Shown here: positions 27,111-38,163 of the stretch, piece after piece
Layout: the number at the start of each line of letters is the position of its first letter
How positions within the stretch are numbered: position 1 is the stretch's first letter
Source of the DNA: an uncultured Erwinia sp.
GTDB lineage: Bacteria; Pseudomonadota; Gammaproteobacteria; Enterobacterales; Enterobacteriaceae
Reading direction: 5' to 3'
Assembly: GCA_945290265.1 (NCBI GenBank)
Contig: CALYQW010000005.1
Coordinates: 62,001-126,000, forward strand
Length of the DNA: 64,000 nucleotides
Translations under genes and position numbers: made by a program
Notes under the pieces: generated by a model
Told to the model about the DNA's origin: nothing
Database searches by the model: none
Seen by the model: only the letters and a program-made list of their open reading frames with translations

Positions 27111-27866
27111 ATGCACAGACTTGAAATTTGTTGTTATGGGCTGGACTGTGCTGTTACCGCGCAGCGTGCGGGCGCAGACCGGGTCGAGTTGTGCAGTGCC
27201 CCAGCGGAAGGGGGACTGACGCCTTCTGCCGGGATATTGCTGGCAGCCCGTCAGCAGCTCACTATCCCGGTGCATCCCATTGTGCGTCCGCGCGGCGGCG
27301 ATTTTTGCTACAGTGCGTCAGAGTTTGAGATCCTCAAATCTGATATCGCCTTTATCCGCGATCAGGGATTTCCTGGTCTGGTAACGGGGATACTCGATCA
27401 GGATGGCCATATTGATCTGGCGCGTATGGAACAGATTATGCACCTCTGTCAGGGAATGGATGTCACTTTTCACCGGGCATTTGATCTTTGCCATAACCCG
27501 TATATCGCGCTTCAGCAACTGACGGATTTAGGCGTGGCACGTATCCTCACTTCCGGACAACAGCAGAGTGCAGAGATAGGCTTAGCGCTGCTGCGTGAGT
27601 TATGCGAAATCACCCCCGGGCCGATCGTTATGGCTGCAGCCGGGGTACGGTTGAGCAATATCCATAAATTCCTTGCAGCCGGCGTCAGCGAAATACACAG
27701 TTCCGCCAGTCAGCAGGTGCCCTCTGTCATGCGTTACCGCAAAGTTGGGGTATCGATGTGCTCTTCCGCCGAAAACGATGAATTTATTCATACCTGCGTT
27801 GATGCCGATATGGTTGAGGCGATGAAAAGTGCGCTGTCAGCGGTAACACCCGATCGGGTGGCATAG
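27111..27866 (+). CDS. cutC: Copper homeostasis protein CutC
   Basis: CutC is a TIM-barrel protein linked to copper tolerance in E. coli; its direct activity is unclear. From ATG 27111 the product has 251 residues with the family blocks [64 protein letters not shown] and LTSGQQ. I chose 27111 because AAAGGAAAA lies about 7 bases before it and homologues begin just before LEICCY; an upstream frame extension from 27081 adds 10 unrelated residues. A stem-loop follows the stop. Confidence 0.93.
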   Translation: MHRLEICCYGLDCAVTAQRAGADRVELCSAPAEGGLTPSAGILLAARQQLTIPVHPIVRPRGGDFCYSASEFEILKSDIAFIRDQGFPGLVTGILDQDGHIDLARMEQIMHLCQGMDVTFHRAFDLCHNPYIALQQLTDLGVARILTSGQQQSAEIGLALLRELCEITPGPIVMAAAGVRLSNIHKFLAAGVSEIHSSASQQVPSVMRYRKVGVSMCSSAENDEFIHTCVDADMVEAMKSALSAVTPDRVA

Positions 27867-27873
27867 CGTTGAA

Positions 27874-27908
27874 CAGGCAAATACCGGCGAAAAACCGGAA
27901 TTTGCCTG
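27874..27908. terminator. Bidirectional stem-loop between cutC and acyltransferase
   Basis: Arms CAGGCAAATACCGG (27874-27887) and CCGGAATTTGCCTG (27895-27908) pair over 14 positions with one mismatch and a 7-base loop. It lies between convergent genes and probably ends both transcripts, although neither side has a long T-run. Confidence 0.6.
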
Positions 27909-27916
27909 CGACAGAC

Positions 27917-28936
27917 CTACAAAATCGGTCGCAATGGCTTTATTTTGTAAGCTAACCGGATACTCAGAAATGAAACGCTGAACACAATCAACGTATTAAT
28001 CAGTGGATCAATCACCGGCATATTGGTTAACACCAGACCGTACTTTCTGAGCAGCATAAAGATGGCCCAGTGGCTGAGATAAATACCAAATGAATAACGA
28101 CCGCAGGCGGTAATAAAGCCGCGTATCCGCTCAGGTAAAACGGAAAAATCAATCGCCATTATTAAATTGAACAACAGATACGAAGAAAAAAAGACCAGTG
28201 GCGTGGTATAACCGTAAAAGTACTCATTGGGCGACAGTAACTTCTTTGATACCAGCATATTGATCAGCATATTGATAGCTATAACCGCCAGGTAAAGTAG
28301 CCACCATCGCCAGTGGTTCAGTTTGCGGTACAGATAAGGGAAAGCGCAGGCATACAGTAATAACGGTGGCACGGTTAATCCAAACTGCTTAATACCCTCA
28401 AGGTATCTGAAATTGCCGTAGAAAAAATTTAACCCGGCAATCAGTGAAGGAAACAGGATAGAAAACAGAAACAGTGCCCAGAACAGATAACGGAAGCTGG
28501 CGGATCGCTCTGCGGAGAACAGGGTTACCATCGCCGGCAGGCACAGCGAGTAGCCGATAAACGCCGGCAAAAACCATAAATGGAAGGCGGTATTATTGGT
28601 AAAAGTCTTGTGCAAAAAATCCGCGAAATCATGCCCGCCCTGGCAGAGATAGTAAAATGCTGACCAGATAAGCCAGGGAATTACCAGGCGCTGTAACCGT
28701 ACTGACCAGCTTTTTTGTGACGGACAATTGAATGCGAGCCAGGCCGAAATAATAAAAAATACCGGAACGCAGAAGCGGGTCAGGGTGTAATATATGTTTT
28801 CCACCCACCACAGACTGAATTTGGTTCTTAACAGGGAGGAATCATAATAGTAGTCCATTGACATATGAATCAGTATCACTGAGAGAATGGCAATGGTTCT
28901 GAGAAATTCGATATTGAGATCTTTTTTATTCGACAA
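27917..28936 (-). CDS. Acyltransferase-3 family integral membrane protein
   Basis: A 339-residue membrane protein of the acyltransferase-3 superfamily, whose members transfer acetyl or succinyl groups to sugars of O-antigens, exopolysaccharides or other envelope glycans. The N-terminal signature LNIEFLRTIAILSVILIHMS includes the catalytic-type His; R and H residues in the next segments (SVRLQRLVIPWLIWS) and about ten hydrophobic helices follow. WecH-like proteins have this layout. The substrate is unknown. In E. coli the torYZ genes occupy this place. Codon use is moderately AT-rich, fitting a mobile envelope-modification gene. Confidence 0.8.
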   Translation of the reverse strand: MSNKKDLNIEFLRTIAILSVILIHMSMDYYYDSSLLRTKFSLWWVENIYYTLTRFCVPVFFIISAWLAFNCPSQKSWSVRLQRLVIPWLIWSAFYYLCQGGHDFADFLHKTFTNNTAFHLWFLPAFIGYSLCLPAMVTLFSAERSASFRYLFWALFLFSILFPSLIAGLNFFYGNFRYLEGIKQFGLTVPPLLLYACAFPYLYRKLNHWRWWLLYLAVIAINMLINMLVSKKLLSPNEYFYGYTTPLVFFSSYLLFNLIMAIDFSVLPERIRGFITACGRYSFGIYLSHWAIFMLLRKYGLVLTNMPVIDPLINTLIVFSVSFLSIRLAYKIKPLRPIL

Positions 28937-29394
28937 GTATCACATCCTTTACAAAGAACAAAAATAAACGTCATTCAGTCGATGGCAATCACTGCCGTTA
29001 TAAGTCGCCGCAAGGCAAATTAATCTGGCCTGAATGCCGCGTAACTATCCTGTCGGTAATTATTGGCCTGTCAGGGGTTGTACACAGGTATGCCTTTATT
29101 CCTGCTGGCAGGAAAACACGTAGTAAGTGTATTGTGAGATGGTTGTATTAAATAATTCTTGATTGCACCTCCTTGCAAAGTTAACGCTGAAAGTAGTGCA
29201 TCATCCACTTTTAAATGCGGACGTATTTGAAATAATCAATGCGAAAACCATCCTGTGCTGATTGGTACAGTTCACAACAATCAATAATAACAGAAAAATC
29301 AACAAAAAACAGATGGCAGTCTTAATTAAGGGCGGGATAAACATTCTGTCGTTTGCTGATCCCCCCAGCGAAATTACGGGGGAATCAGAACCGA
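28937..29394. other. Intergenic region upstream of acyltransferase gene
   Basis: About 460 bases, AT-rich, without an open frame of note. It must contain the acyltransferase promoter (leftwards). A short inverted repeat of C and G runs near 29359-29385 (GATCCCCCC / GGGGGAATC) may end cmoB transcripts. No tRNA or insertion sequence is visible. Confidence 0.45.
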
Positions 29395-30360
29395 TTAGGG
29401 ACGGGTAGCGACCAGTACGGCACGCAGTGGCGCAGGATAACCTTCAATGGTTTTACTGCTGTCTGCCGGGTCAAGAAACTCGGCCAGTGATTCGCTGGTC
29501 ATCCAGTCGGTACGCCGCTGTTCTGCGGTGGTGGTAATGGAGTAATCCACCACGCGCACATCAACAAAGCCGCATTTCTCCAGCCAGTTTTTCAGCGCCC
29601 CGGTGGTGGGAATACACCAGACGTTGCGCATCTGTGCATAGCGTTCACCCGGTACCAGTACCTGAAGATCGTCGCCTTCAATCACCAGCGTTTCCAGCAC
29701 CAGCTCGCCGCCACTGACCAGCTGGTTTTTCAGCTGGAACAGATGATCAAACGGTGAGCGGCGATGATAGAGCACACCCATAGAAAATACCGTATCGAAG
29801 GCTTTCAGCTCCGGCAACTGTTCAATGCCCAGCGGCAGCATATGGGCGCGCTGATCGCCGCCCAGCAGTTTACGTACCGCCTCAAACTGGCAGATAAACA
29901 GTTGCATCGGGTCAATGCCCACCGCCAGCTGCGCACCGGCACCCACCATGCGCCACAGATGATAACCACTGCCACAGCCGACATCCAGAATGGTGCGCCC
30001 GGCCAGCGGGGTGATATGCCGCAGTACCCGTTCCCATTTCCAGTCGGAGCGCCATTCGGTAGTAATCTCCACCCCGTACAGCGAGTAGGGACCTTTACGC
30101 CATGGCATCAGGTTACGCAGCAGCTTTTCGATACCGCCGCGCTGACGTTCGCTAAGCTGGCTGCTGTCCGCCGTCACGCTGTGCAGTAAATCCACGGTTT
30201 CCGGCGACAGTTCAGGCAGATGTTCAACTGAACGCGCCCAGTTTTTAAAGTGACCGTGCAGCGCTTCACGCTGCCAGGCCGCGATTTGACCGGGTAAAAC
30301 TTCCAGCCAGTGCGACAGCGGACTTTTTGCGATCAGCTGATAGAAATTTCCAAAATCCAT
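29395..30360 (-). CDS. cmoB: tRNA carboxymethyltransferase CmoB
   Basis: CmoB transfers a carboxymethyl group from carboxy-S-adenosylmethionine to 5-hydroxyuridine at tRNA position 34, giving cmo5U, which widens wobble decoding. The 321 residues (323 in E. coli) include [25 protein letters not shown], the SAM-fold motif [23 protein letters not shown] and [16 protein letters not shown]. It lies two bases after cmoA, which makes its cofactor. Confidence 0.96.
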   Translation of the reverse strand: MDFGNFYQLIAKSPLSHWLEVLPGQIAAWQREALHGHFKNWARSVEHLPELSPETVDLLHSVTADSSQLSERQRGGIEKLLRNLMPWRKGPYSLYGVEITTEWRSDWKWERVLRHITPLAGRTILDVGCGSGYHLWRMVGAGAQLAVGIDPMQLFICQFEAVRKLLGGDQRAHMLPLGIEQLPELKAFDTVFSMGVLYHRRSPFDHLFQLKNQLVSGGELVLETLVIEGDDLQVLVPGERYAQMRNVWCIPTTGALKNWLEKCGFVDVRVVDYSITTTAEQRRTDWMTSESLAEFLDPADSSKTIEGYPAPLRAVLVATRP

Positions 30361-30362
30361 AA

Positions 30363-31166
<804 letters not shown>

Positions 31167-31199
31167 TTATCTGTTGCCTGGTTGTGGCATTAGCTGCGC

Positions 31200-31595
31200 T
31201 TAATTGAGGTTAAACGCCAAATCCCACGGCAGAAATATCAGGTTGATCGCCACCATAGCTGCCAGCGACAGCAGGGTAATCACCATCGCGTTTCGCCGCC
31301 ACAGGCGGGTGCGGGTGCGAAGACCCCAGGCATGTAACAGCCGGGCTATGAAAAAAAACAGTCCGGTAATATGGATCATCCAGATATCGGCACCGTTCAT
31401 TTCCATCATCACCAGCAGGAACAGCGCCAGTGGTATATATTCCACCGCATTGCCGTGAATACGAATGGCGATCTGTAAATCTGATATACCGCCGTCCCCT
31501 AACGAAACATGATACTGCCGACGGATGCGCACCACATTCAGGGAAAACTTAATAATAAGTATTGCGCCAAGCACGACGTACAGCGCGCTGACCAT
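31200..31595 (-). CDS. yecN: YecN, MAPEG family membrane protein
   Basis: A 131-residue inner-membrane protein of the MAPEG superfamily (relatives of microsomal glutathione transferases); the function of YecN is unknown. Four hydrophobic helices and the family motif AIRIHGNAVEYIPLALFLL are clear. I chose ATG 31595, which gives MVSALYVVLGA in line with E. coli YecN; an in-frame start at 31643 would add 16 residues that are not conserved. Order yecE-yecN-cmoA-cmoB is as in E. coli. Confidence 0.88.
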   Translation of the reverse strand: MVSALYVVLGAILIIKFSLNVVRIRRQYHVSLGDGGISDLQIAIRIHGNAVEYIPLALFLLVMMEMNGADIWMIHITGLFFFIARLLHAWGLRTRTRLWRRNAMVITLLSLAAMVAINLIFLPWDLAFNLN

Positions 31596-31672
31596 AACTT
31601 TACTCCGGGATCGAGAAACAACTGTTACCAGCATAGCGGGCAATCTGAAAACTGTCGCTGTCAGAACGCAGT

Positions 31673-32497
31673 TTAGAACAGGCTTTCCTGTTCCGGCCAG
31701 GCCGGAAGTGCGGCGATTTCCGGCAGCGCCTGCTGGAGCTCAGACCAAAGATAGCGCACCAGCTGGGGCGCAAACGCCACGTCGGGAGTATGAATAAACA
31801 GCCAGGGCTGGCTTTGCTGACACCACTGCGGCAGGCGCGTCAGCCAGGCGCGGAACAGTTCCAGATTCGCCGTCGGATCGTCGCCCCCGATAAAGCGGAT
31901 CATTGGGGCTCTGGCGGTGATCACTGCATGTACCGGCAAACGCGGTTTTTTACGCTGGGCATCAATAATCGCCGGGGTGGAAGGCACTGCGCTATGGACG
32001 CCACGACTGTCGAGGATCACCCGGTTCACCTGGCGTTGCTGTAAGCCCCGGTTCAGCGCGGCTTCAGCTTCTCCTTTGGCAAAAAACTCCCGGTGGCGCA
32101 CTTCGACCCCGTACTGAAAACCCGCCGGCAGCCGCTCCAGAAATGTCCACAGGCGTGGCAGGTCGTCGGGTGCAAAAGCGGCCGGTAACTGTAACCAAAA
32201 CTGGCCGGTGCGCGCGGCCAGCGGGGCAAGCAGGTCAAAAAATTCGTGACACAGGTCATCACAGTCGCTCAGCGCTGCCTGATGACTGATGGTGGCGGGA
32301 AATTTAAAGCAGAAGCGAAAATCATCGTGCGTCATCGCGCGCCAGCGTTGCACCGTCTCCGGGCGCGGCAGTGCATACAGCGTGGTGTTGCCTTCCACAC
32401 AGTTAAAGTAGCGGGCGTAATCTTCCAGGGTCGCGATCCCCAGCTTTTTCCATTGTGGGTGTTGCCACTGGGGCAGCCCGAGATAAAGTGGCGTCAT
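31673..32497 (-). CDS. yecE: YecE, DUF72 family protein
   Basis: DUF72 proteins have a TIM-barrel-like fold; no activity is established. The 274-residue protein (272 in E. coli) has YLGLPQWQHPQW near the start, YFNCVEGNTTLYALP, FCFKFPATISH, GQFWLQLPAAF, VEVRHREFF and FIHTPDV. Divergent from aspS, with which it shares a 265-base promoter region. Confidence 0.9.
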   Translation of the reverse strand: MTPLYLGLPQWQHPQWKKLGIATLEDYARYFNCVEGNTTLYALPRPETVQRWRAMTHDDFRFCFKFPATISHQAALSDCDDLCHEFFDLLAPLAARTGQFWLQLPAAFAPDDLPRLWTFLERLPAGFQYGVEVRHREFFAKGEAEAALNRGLQQRQVNRVILDSRGVHSAVPSTPAIIDAQRKKPRLPVHAVITARAPMIRFIGGDDPTANLELFRAWLTRLPQWCQQSQPWLFIHTPDVAFAPQLVRYLWSELQQALPEIAALPAWPEQESLF

Positions 32498-32639
32498 ACC
32501 AGTTCCTTCCCTTATTCAGTCTGCGACTGTAGCCGCTGCGTCAGTGTTGCGCAACCGCAGAGTGCCGGAGTTTTAATCAGCTCCAGGCAAAAGGAGGGGC
32601 GATGGATTTTTTTCTGTGATTTTCAGCGGTGGGCGGCAC

Positions 32640-32668
32640 TTATCCTGGGCGCACTTTTCCATTATAAT
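32640..32668 (+). promoter_or_regulatory. Likely sigma70 promoter of aspS
   Basis: A perfect -10 box TATAAT (32663-32668) with a weak -35 (TTATCC, 32640-32645) at 17-base spacing. The leader to the aspS ATG would be about 88 bases and is rich in GCCGC and T-runs. Confidence 0.5.
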
Positions 32669-32762
32669 AGCCGCCATTTTTAGCCGCAGCCGCCTTTTTC
32701 TGAGCGGAAAAGCTGACAAAACAGACTGCGCCCGGTAGCGGTGAAGTTAAAAGGATATCGAT

Positions 32763-34544
32763 ATGCGTACTGAGTATTGTGGGCAGATTACTCTGTCTCA
32801 GGTAGGGCAACAGGTAACATTATGTGGCTGGGTCAACCGCCGTCGCGACCTGGGGAGCCTGATCTTTATTGATATGCGTGACCGTGAGGGCATCGTCCAG
32901 GTATTCTTTGATCCGGATTGCCAGGATGCGTTTAAGCAGGCCAATGAACTGCGTAACGAGTTCTGCATTCAGATCACCGGTACGGTTCGTGCGCGCGACG
33001 AGAAAAATAAAAACAGCGATATGGCCACCGGTGAAGTGGAAGTCCTTGCCACCGCGCTGACCATTATTAACCGTGCAGAGCCGCTGCCGCTGGACTCTAA
33101 CCATAACAACACCGAAGAAGCGCGTCTGAAATACCGCTATCTGGATCTACGTCGCCCGGAAATGGCCAACCGCCTGAAAACACGTGCGCGTATCTCCAGC
33201 CTGGTGCGCCGTTATCTCGATGATAACGGTTTCCTGGACATTGAAACCCCAATGCTGACCAAAGCCACCCCGGAAGGGGCGCGCGACTATCTGGTGCCAA
33301 GCCGGGTCCATAAGGGCAAATTCTACGCGCTGCCGCAGTCGCCGCAACTCTTTAAGCAACTGCTGATGATGTCGGGATTCGATCGGTATTATCAGATAGT
33401 CAAATGCTTCCGCGATGAAGATCTGCGTGCTGACCGTCAGCCGGAATTTACCCAGATTGATGTGGAAACCTCATTTATGACCGCCCCTCAGGTGCGTGAG
33501 ATGATGGAGCGCATGGTGCGCGGTCTGTGGCAGGAGCTGAAAGGCATCGATCTGGGTGACTTCCCGATGATGACCTTTGCCGAAGCCATGCGCCGCTACG
33601 GTTCAGATAAGCCGGATCTGCGTAACCCGATGGAATTGACCGATGTGGCCGACCTGCTGCAACAGGTGGAGTTCAAGGTATTCTCCGGCCCGGCTAACGA
33701 TGCCAAAGGCCGGGTTGCCGCGCTGCGCGTGCCGGGCGGGGCTCACCTGAGCCGTAAGCAGATTGATGATTACGCGAAGTTTATTGAGATCTACGGCGCG
33801 AAAGGGCTGGCTTATATCAAGGTCAATGAACGTGCCAAAGGTCTGGAAGGGATCACCAGCCCGGTAGCGAAATTCCTCAACGAAACCATTGTCGAAGCCA
33901 TCCTGACACGTGCCGGTGCCGCCGACGGCGATATGATCTTCTTCGGTGCCGATAAGGCGCAGGTGGTGGCGGATGCGTTGGGGGCCTTACGTTTGAAGCT
34001 GGGACGCGATCTGAAGCTGACCAACGAAGCGGCCTGGGCACCATTGTGGGTGATTGACTTCCCAATGTTTGAGGAAAACGGCGAAGGTGGCCTGAGCGCG
34101 ATGCACCATCCGTTTACGGCGCCGAAAGAGATGACCCCGGAGCAACTGCAGGCAGCGCCGGAAACCGCGATTGCCAACGCTTACGATATGGTGATCAACG
34201 GTTATGAAGTGGGCGGCGGTTCCGTGCGTATTCATAACGGTAAGATGCAACAGAGCGTGTTCAGCATTCTCGGCATCAGTGAGCAGGAGCAGCGTGAAAA
34301 GTTTGGCTTCCTGCTGGATGCGCTGAAGTTTGGTACGCCACCGCATGCCGGCCTGGCCTTTGGTCTCGATCGCCTGGTGATGCTGCTGACCGGCACCGAC
34401 AATATCCGTGACGTCATTGCCTTCCCGAAAACCACGGCGGCAGCCTGTCTGATGACTGAAGCCCCCAGCTTCGCCAATCCGGCAGCGCTGGAGGAACTGG
34501 GCATTGCGGTCACAAAAAAAGACAAGCCTGCAGAGCGTGATTAA
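32763..34544 (+). CDS. aspS: Aspartyl-tRNA synthetase
   Basis: AspRS charges tRNA-Asp. The 593-residue class II enzyme shows the N-terminal OB-fold anticodon domain ([21 protein letters not shown]), motif 2 ([18 protein letters not shown]), the bacterial GAD insertion about 290-420, and motif 3 ([15 protein letters not shown]). AAAAGGATATCGAT precedes the ATG. The stop TAA shares its last base with the nudB ATG, so the two genes are coupled. Confidence 0.97.
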   Translation: MRTEYCGQITLSQVGQQVTLCGWVNRRRDLGSLIFIDMRDREGIVQVFFDPDCQDAFKQANELRNEFCIQITGTVRARDEKNKNSDMATGEVEVLATALTIINRAEPLPLDSNHNNTEEARLKYRYLDLRRPEMANRLKTRARISSLVRRYLDDNGFLDIETPMLTKATPEGARDYLVPSRVHKGKFYALPQSPQLFKQLLMMSGFDRYYQIVKCFRDEDLRADRQPEFTQIDVETSFMTAPQVREMMERMVRGLWQELKGIDLGDFPMMTFAEAMRRYGSDKPDLRNPMELTDVADLLQQVEFKVFSGPANDAKGRVAALRVPGGAHLSRKQIDDYAKFIEIYGAKGLAYIKVNERAKGLEGITSPVAKFLNETIVEAILTRAGAADGDMIFFGADKAQVVADALGALRLKLGRDLKLTNEAAWAPLWVIDFPMFEENGEGGLSAMHHPFTAPKEMTPEQLQAAPETAIANAYDMVINGYEVGGGSVRIHNGKMQQSVFSILGISEQEQREKFGFLLDALKFGTPPHAGLAFGLDRLVMLLTGTDNIRDVIAFPKTTAAACLMTEAPSFANPAALEELGIAVTKKDKPAERD

Positions 34545-34978
34545 TGACATTTAAGCATCCGGTTTCCGTACTGGTAGTGATTTATGCCAAAGATACCGGC
34601 CGGGTGCTGATGTTGCAGCGCCGCGACGATCCCACCTTCTGGCAGTCGGTGACCGGTAGCCAGGAGCAGGGGGAAGCGCTGGCAGAAACGGCTCGGCGCG
34701 AAGTGCTGGAAGAAACGGGGATTGATAGTCTGGCGGAAGATTTACCGCTGGTGGACTGTCAGCGCACCATTGAATTTGAAATTTTTCCGCATTTTCGCCA
34801 CCGTTACGCCCCGGGAACCCGCTATAACCAGGAGCACTGGTTTACCCTGGCATTACCGGCAGAGCGCGCGATTAACCTGAGCGAACATCTGGCGTTTCAG
34901 TGGCTTGATGCCGCTGCGGCGGCCGCGCTCACCCGATCCTGGAGTAACCGCCAGGCAATAACAGACTGTGTGAGCTAA
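34544..34978 (+). CDS. nudB: Dihydroneopterin triphosphate diphosphatase NudB
   Basis: NudB hydrolyses dihydroneopterin triphosphate in folate synthesis and can also act on dATP. The 144-residue Nudix protein carries the Nudix box GSQEQGEALAETARREVLEE followed by TGI (about residues 38-60), and HPVSVLVVIYAKDTGRVLML at the N-terminus. One-base overlap with aspS, the same pairing as in E. coli. Confidence 0.93.
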   Translation: MTFKHPVSVLVVIYAKDTGRVLMLQRRDDPTFWQSVTGSQEQGEALAETARREVLEETGIDSLAEDLPLVDCQRTIEFEIFPHFRHRYAPGTRYNQEHWFTLALPAERAINLSEHLAFQWLDAAAAAALTRSWSNRQAITDCVS

Positions 34979-35072
34979 TTTATTAGCTTGCAATCGTGAC
35001 TTAAGTTTAAGGTTCAGGCGCAGTCAGCGCAGCGGGATAGCCTGAACGTGATTGATTTGGAGAACAGAATTC

Positions 35073-35816
35073 ATGGCCGGACATAGTAAATGGGCGAACA
35101 CCAAGCACCGCAAAGCGGCACAGGATGCCAAACGCGGTAAAATTTTTACCAAAATTATTCGTGAACTGGTCACTGCTGCCAAGCTAGGCGGCGGGGATGC
35201 CGGTTCTAATCCGCGTCTGCGTGCCGCAATGGATAAAGCGTTATCCCACAATATGACGCGCGACACCATGAACCGTGCGATTGCGCGTGGGGTGGGCGGT
35301 GATGATGACAGCAACATGGAAACTATCATCTATGAAGGCTACGGCCCGGGCGGCACGGCGGTGATGGTTGAGTGCCTGAGTGATAACCGTAACCGCACCG
35401 TGTCTGAAGTGCGTCACGCCTTCACCAAAACCGGTGGCAATCTGGGTACTGATGGTTCGGTAGCCTACCTGTTTACTAAAAAAGGCGTGATCTCTTACGC
35501 ACCGGGTCTGGATGAAGATACGGTGATGGATGCGGCGCTGGAAGCGGGTGCGGATGACGTGGTCAGCTATGATGATGGTGCCATAGACGTATTTACTGCC
35601 TGGGAATCCATGGGGCAGGTAAAAGACGCGCTGGATGCGGCCGGCCTGCAGGCGGACAGCGCTGAAGTAACCATGATCCCGTCAACCAGGGCCGGTATGG
35701 ATGAGGAAACGGCACCTAAACTGCTGCGACTGATCGATATGCTGGAAGACTGTGATGATGTTCAGGAAGTTTATCATAATGGTGAAATTTCCGACGAGGT
35801 GGCGGCAACCCTGTGA
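35073..35816 (+). CDS. yebC: YebC family translation/transcription factor
   Basis: YebC/PmpR proteins were long annotated as transcription regulators; recent work on some members links them to relief of ribosome stalling at proline stretches. The 247-residue product begins [21 protein letters not shown] and has [21 protein letters not shown] and [14 protein letters not shown] chose ATG 35073 because GGAG lies upstream and homologues begin MAGHSKW; a TTG at 35052 would extend it by seven residues. It precedes ruvC as in E. coli. Confidence 0.95.
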   Translation: MAGHSKWANTKHRKAAQDAKRGKIFTKIIRELVTAAKLGGGDAGSNPRLRAAMDKALSHNMTRDTMNRAIARGVGGDDDSNMETIIYEGYGPGGTAVMVECLSDNRNRTVSEVRHAFTKTGGNLGTDGSVAYLFTKKGVISYAPGLDEDTVMDAALEAGADDVVSYDDGAIDVFTAWESMGQVKDALDAAGLQADSAEVTMIPSTRAGMDEETAPKLLRLIDMLEDCDDVQEVYHNGEISDEVAATL

Positions 35817-35880
35817 TACCCGTGGGTATCGATTGTCGGGTAACACGTGATGCGGCGATCAGCTGGCGGGAGAGTGCCTG

Positions 35881-36405
35881 ATGGCGATTATTCTCGGTAT
35901 TGACCCCGGTTCACGCATTACCGGTTACGGCGTGATACGCCAGGTGGGGCGGCAGCTGAGCTATCTTGGCAGCGGCTGTATCCGCACCGGTGTGGACGAC
36001 TTACCTTCGCGGCTGAAGCTGATTTACGCCGGCGTCAGTGAGATTATCACCCAGTTCCAGCCGGACTTTTTCGCTATTGAACAGGTGTTTATGGCGAAAA
36101 ACGCCGATTCGGCGCTGAAGCTGGGCCAGGCGCGCGGCGCGGCGATTGTCGCGGCGGTCAATCACCAGCTGCCGGTATTTGAATATGCCGCCCGTCAGGT
36201 TAAGCAGACGGTGGTGGGGACAGGGAGTGCGGAAAAAAGTCAGGTGCAGCATATGGTGCGTACCCTGCTGAAGCTGACCGCAAAGCCGCAGGCTGACGCC
36301 GCCGATGCGCTGGCGATTGCCATCACCCATTGTCATCTCAGCCAGAATGTTCTGCGTCTGGGTGAAGGACGGTTAAACCTGGCGCGTGGGCGACTGCGTT
36401 CCTGA
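35881..36405 (+). CDS. ruvC: Holliday junction endonuclease RuvC
   Basis: RuvC resolves Holliday junctions by paired symmetric cuts. The 174-residue protein has the RNase-H-like fold with catalytic acidic residues in [21 protein letters not shown] and [11 protein letters not shown]. It sits upstream of ruvAB; a terminator overlapping a LexA box separates them, so ruvC is probably not SOS-controlled. Confidence 0.96.
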   Translation: MAIILGIDPGSRITGYGVIRQVGRQLSYLGSGCIRTGVDDLPSRLKLIYAGVSEIITQFQPDFFAIEQVFMAKNADSALKLGQARGAAIVAAVNHQLPVFEYAARQVKQTVVGTGSAEKSQVQHMVRTLLKLTAKPQADAADALAIAITHCHLSQNVLRLGEGRLNLARGRLRS

Positions 36406-36406
36406 C

Positions 36407-36433
36407 AGGCTGGATATTCATCCAGCCTTTTTT
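36407..36433 (+). terminator. Terminator of ruvC containing the ruvAB LexA box
   Basis: Stem AGGCTGGA / TCCAGCCT (8 bp) with a 6-base loop TATTCA and six T residues after it. The same palindrome contains CTG-GATATTCATC-CAG, so one sequence serves as RNA hairpin and, in DNA, as a LexA operator. Confidence 0.8.
36410..36425. promoter_or_regulatory. LexA (SOS) box upstream of ruvA
   Basis: CTGGATATTCATCCAG fits the LexA consensus CTG-N10-CAG with an AT-rich centre. It lies 66 bases before the ruvA start. The E. coli ruvAB operator has nearly the same sequence. It implies DNA-damage induction of ruvAB. Confidence 0.85.
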
Positions 36434-36491
36434 ATGATATAACGCTGCATATTCCAATTTTTCCCATCTGGTCTGATTAAAGGAAGCGAAT

Positions 36492-37106
36492 GTGATAGGT
36501 CGTCTGAGAGGCATAATCCTGGAGAAACAGCCGCCCGTGATGTTGATTGAAGCCGGTGGCGTGGGCTACGAAGTGCAGATGCCGATGACCTGTTTTTATG
36601 AACTGGCAGAGGTTAATCAGGAAGCGATTATCTTTACTCATTTTATCGTGCGTGAGGATGCACAGCTGTTGTTTGGTTTTAACACTAAGCCTACCCGCGC
36701 GCTGTTCCGTGAACTGATTAAAGTGAACGGCGTCGGACCAAAGCTGGCGCTGGCGATCCTGTCCGGGATGTCGGCGCAACAGTTAGTGACCGCCGTCGAG
36801 CGTAGTGAAATTGCCGCGCTGGTGAAGCTGCCGGGGGTGGGTAAAAAAACCGCGGAACGTTTGGTCGTGGAAATGAAAGACCGCTTTAAAGGGATGCATG
36901 GCGACCTTTTTGCCACGGACGAACCTTTTGCCCTGACCAGCGAAGTAGCACCAGCCACAGAAAATGATGCAGAAGGTGAAGCGGTAGCGGCGCTGGTGGC
37001 ACTGGGCTATAAGCCGCAGGAAGCCAGCCGGATGATCAGCAACGTGAGCAAAGCGGGTGTTGACTGTGAAACGCTGATCCGTGAAGCGCTGCGCGCGGCG
37101 TTGTGA
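36492..37106 (+). CDS. ruvA: Holliday junction branch migration protein RuvA
   Basis: RuvA tetramers hold the Holliday junction flat and load RuvB. The 204 residues form an OB domain ([23 protein letters not shown]), a helix-hairpin-helix DNA-binding domain ([32 protein letters not shown]) and a C-terminal RuvB-binding domain after an acidic linker (about 150-204). The start is GTG at 36492, with AGGAAGCG about 6 bases before. ruvB follows after 8 bases. Confidence 0.96.
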   Translation: MIGRLRGIILEKQPPVMLIEAGGVGYEVQMPMTCFYELAEVNQEAIIFTHFIVREDAQLLFGFNTKPTRALFRELIKVNGVGPKLALAILSGMSAQQLVTAVERSEIAALVKLPGVGKKTAERLVVEMKDRFKGMHGDLFATDEPFALTSEVAPATENDAEGEAVAALVALGYKPQEASRMISNVSKAGVDCETLIREALRAAL

Positions 37107-37114
37107 GGTAGAAC

Positions 37115-38119
37115 ATGATTGAAGCCGATCGTCTGGTGTCCTCCGGGGTGATCAGTGAAGAAGAAATCATTGACCGCGCCATCCGGCCGAAGCTGCTGAC
37201 CGAGTATGTCGGGCAGCCGGTGGTGCGTGAGCAGATGGAAATCTTTATTAAAGCGGCGAAAATGCGCGGTGATGCGCTGGATCATCTGCTGATTTTTGGT
37301 CCGCCGGGGCTGGGGAAAACCACCCTGGCGAATATCGTCGCTAATGAGATGGGCGTCAATCTGCGTACCACTTCCGGCCCGGTACTGGAAAAAGCGGGCG
37401 ACCTGGCGGCCATGCTGACCAATCTCGAACCCCATGACGTGCTGTTTATTGATGAGATCCATCGCCTGTCCCCGGTGGTGGAAGAGGTGCTGTATCCGGC
37501 AATGGAAGACTATCAACTGGATATTATGATTGGTGAAGGGCCGGCGGCGCGCTCCATTAAGCTGGATCTGCCGCCCTTTACCCTGATTGGTGCTACTACC
37601 CGCGCCGGCTCACTGACCTCGCCACTGCGCGACCGCTTTGGCATCGTGCAGCGTCTGGAGTTTTATCGTACCGAGGATCTGCAGCATATTGTCGGTCGCA
37701 GCGCTGGCTGTCTGGGGCTGCCGCTGAGTGATGACGGGGCGCTGGAAATTGCCCGCCGGGCACGCGGTACGCCGCGTATTGCCAACCGCCTGCTGCGCCG
37801 GGTGCGTGATTATGCCGAGGTGAAGGCGGCCGGGGTGATGAGCGGGGACGTCGCGGCCAGCGCGCTGGATATGCTGAATGTGGACAGCGAAGGCTTTGAT
37901 TATATGGATCGCAAGCTGCTGCTGGCGATTATCGACAAGTTTACCGGCGGCCCGGTCGGCCTGGATAACCTGGCGGCGGCGATTGGTGAAGAGCGGGATA
38001 CCATTGAAGACGTGCTGGAACCGTTTCTGATCCAGCAGGGCTTTATTCAGCGCACCCCGCGTGGACGCATTGCCACGCAACATGCCTACCGCCATTTTGG
38101 TATTACCCGCGAAGAGTAG
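37115..38119 (+). CDS. ruvB: Holliday junction helicase motor RuvB
   Basis: RuvB is the AAA+ hexameric motor that drives branch migration with RuvA. The 334 residues include Walker [12 protein letters not shown] (about 62-72), Walker [10 protein letters not shown], sensor 1 GATTRAGSL, Arg finger region SPLRDRFG, and a C-terminal winged helix ([14 protein letters not shown]). Length and motifs match the family closely. It ends convergent with znuB, 44 bases away. Confidence 0.97.
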   Translation: MIEADRLVSSGVISEEEIIDRAIRPKLLTEYVGQPVVREQMEIFIKAAKMRGDALDHLLIFGPPGLGKTTLANIVANEMGVNLRTTSGPVLEKAGDLAAMLTNLEPHDVLFIDEIHRLSPVVEEVLYPAMEDYQLDIMIGEGPAARSIKLDLPPFTLIGATTRAGSLTSPLRDRFGIVQRLEFYRTEDLQHIVGRSAGCLGLPLSDDGALEIARRARGTPRIANRLLRRVRDYAEVKAAGVMSGDVAASALDMLNVDSEGFDYMDRKLLLAIIDKFTGGPVGLDNLAAAIGEERDTIEDVLEPFLIQQGFIQRTPRGRIATQHAYRHFGITREE

Positions 38120-38163
38120 TCAGCGCAAGGATGCGGCGTCCGGGACGCAGCATCGTTCAGCGA

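Noticed and set aside
26869-27111. 80-codon frame between the C-S lyase gene and cutC
   Set aside because: It overlaps the lyase start and has no ribosome site or family resemblance; likely promoter DNA.
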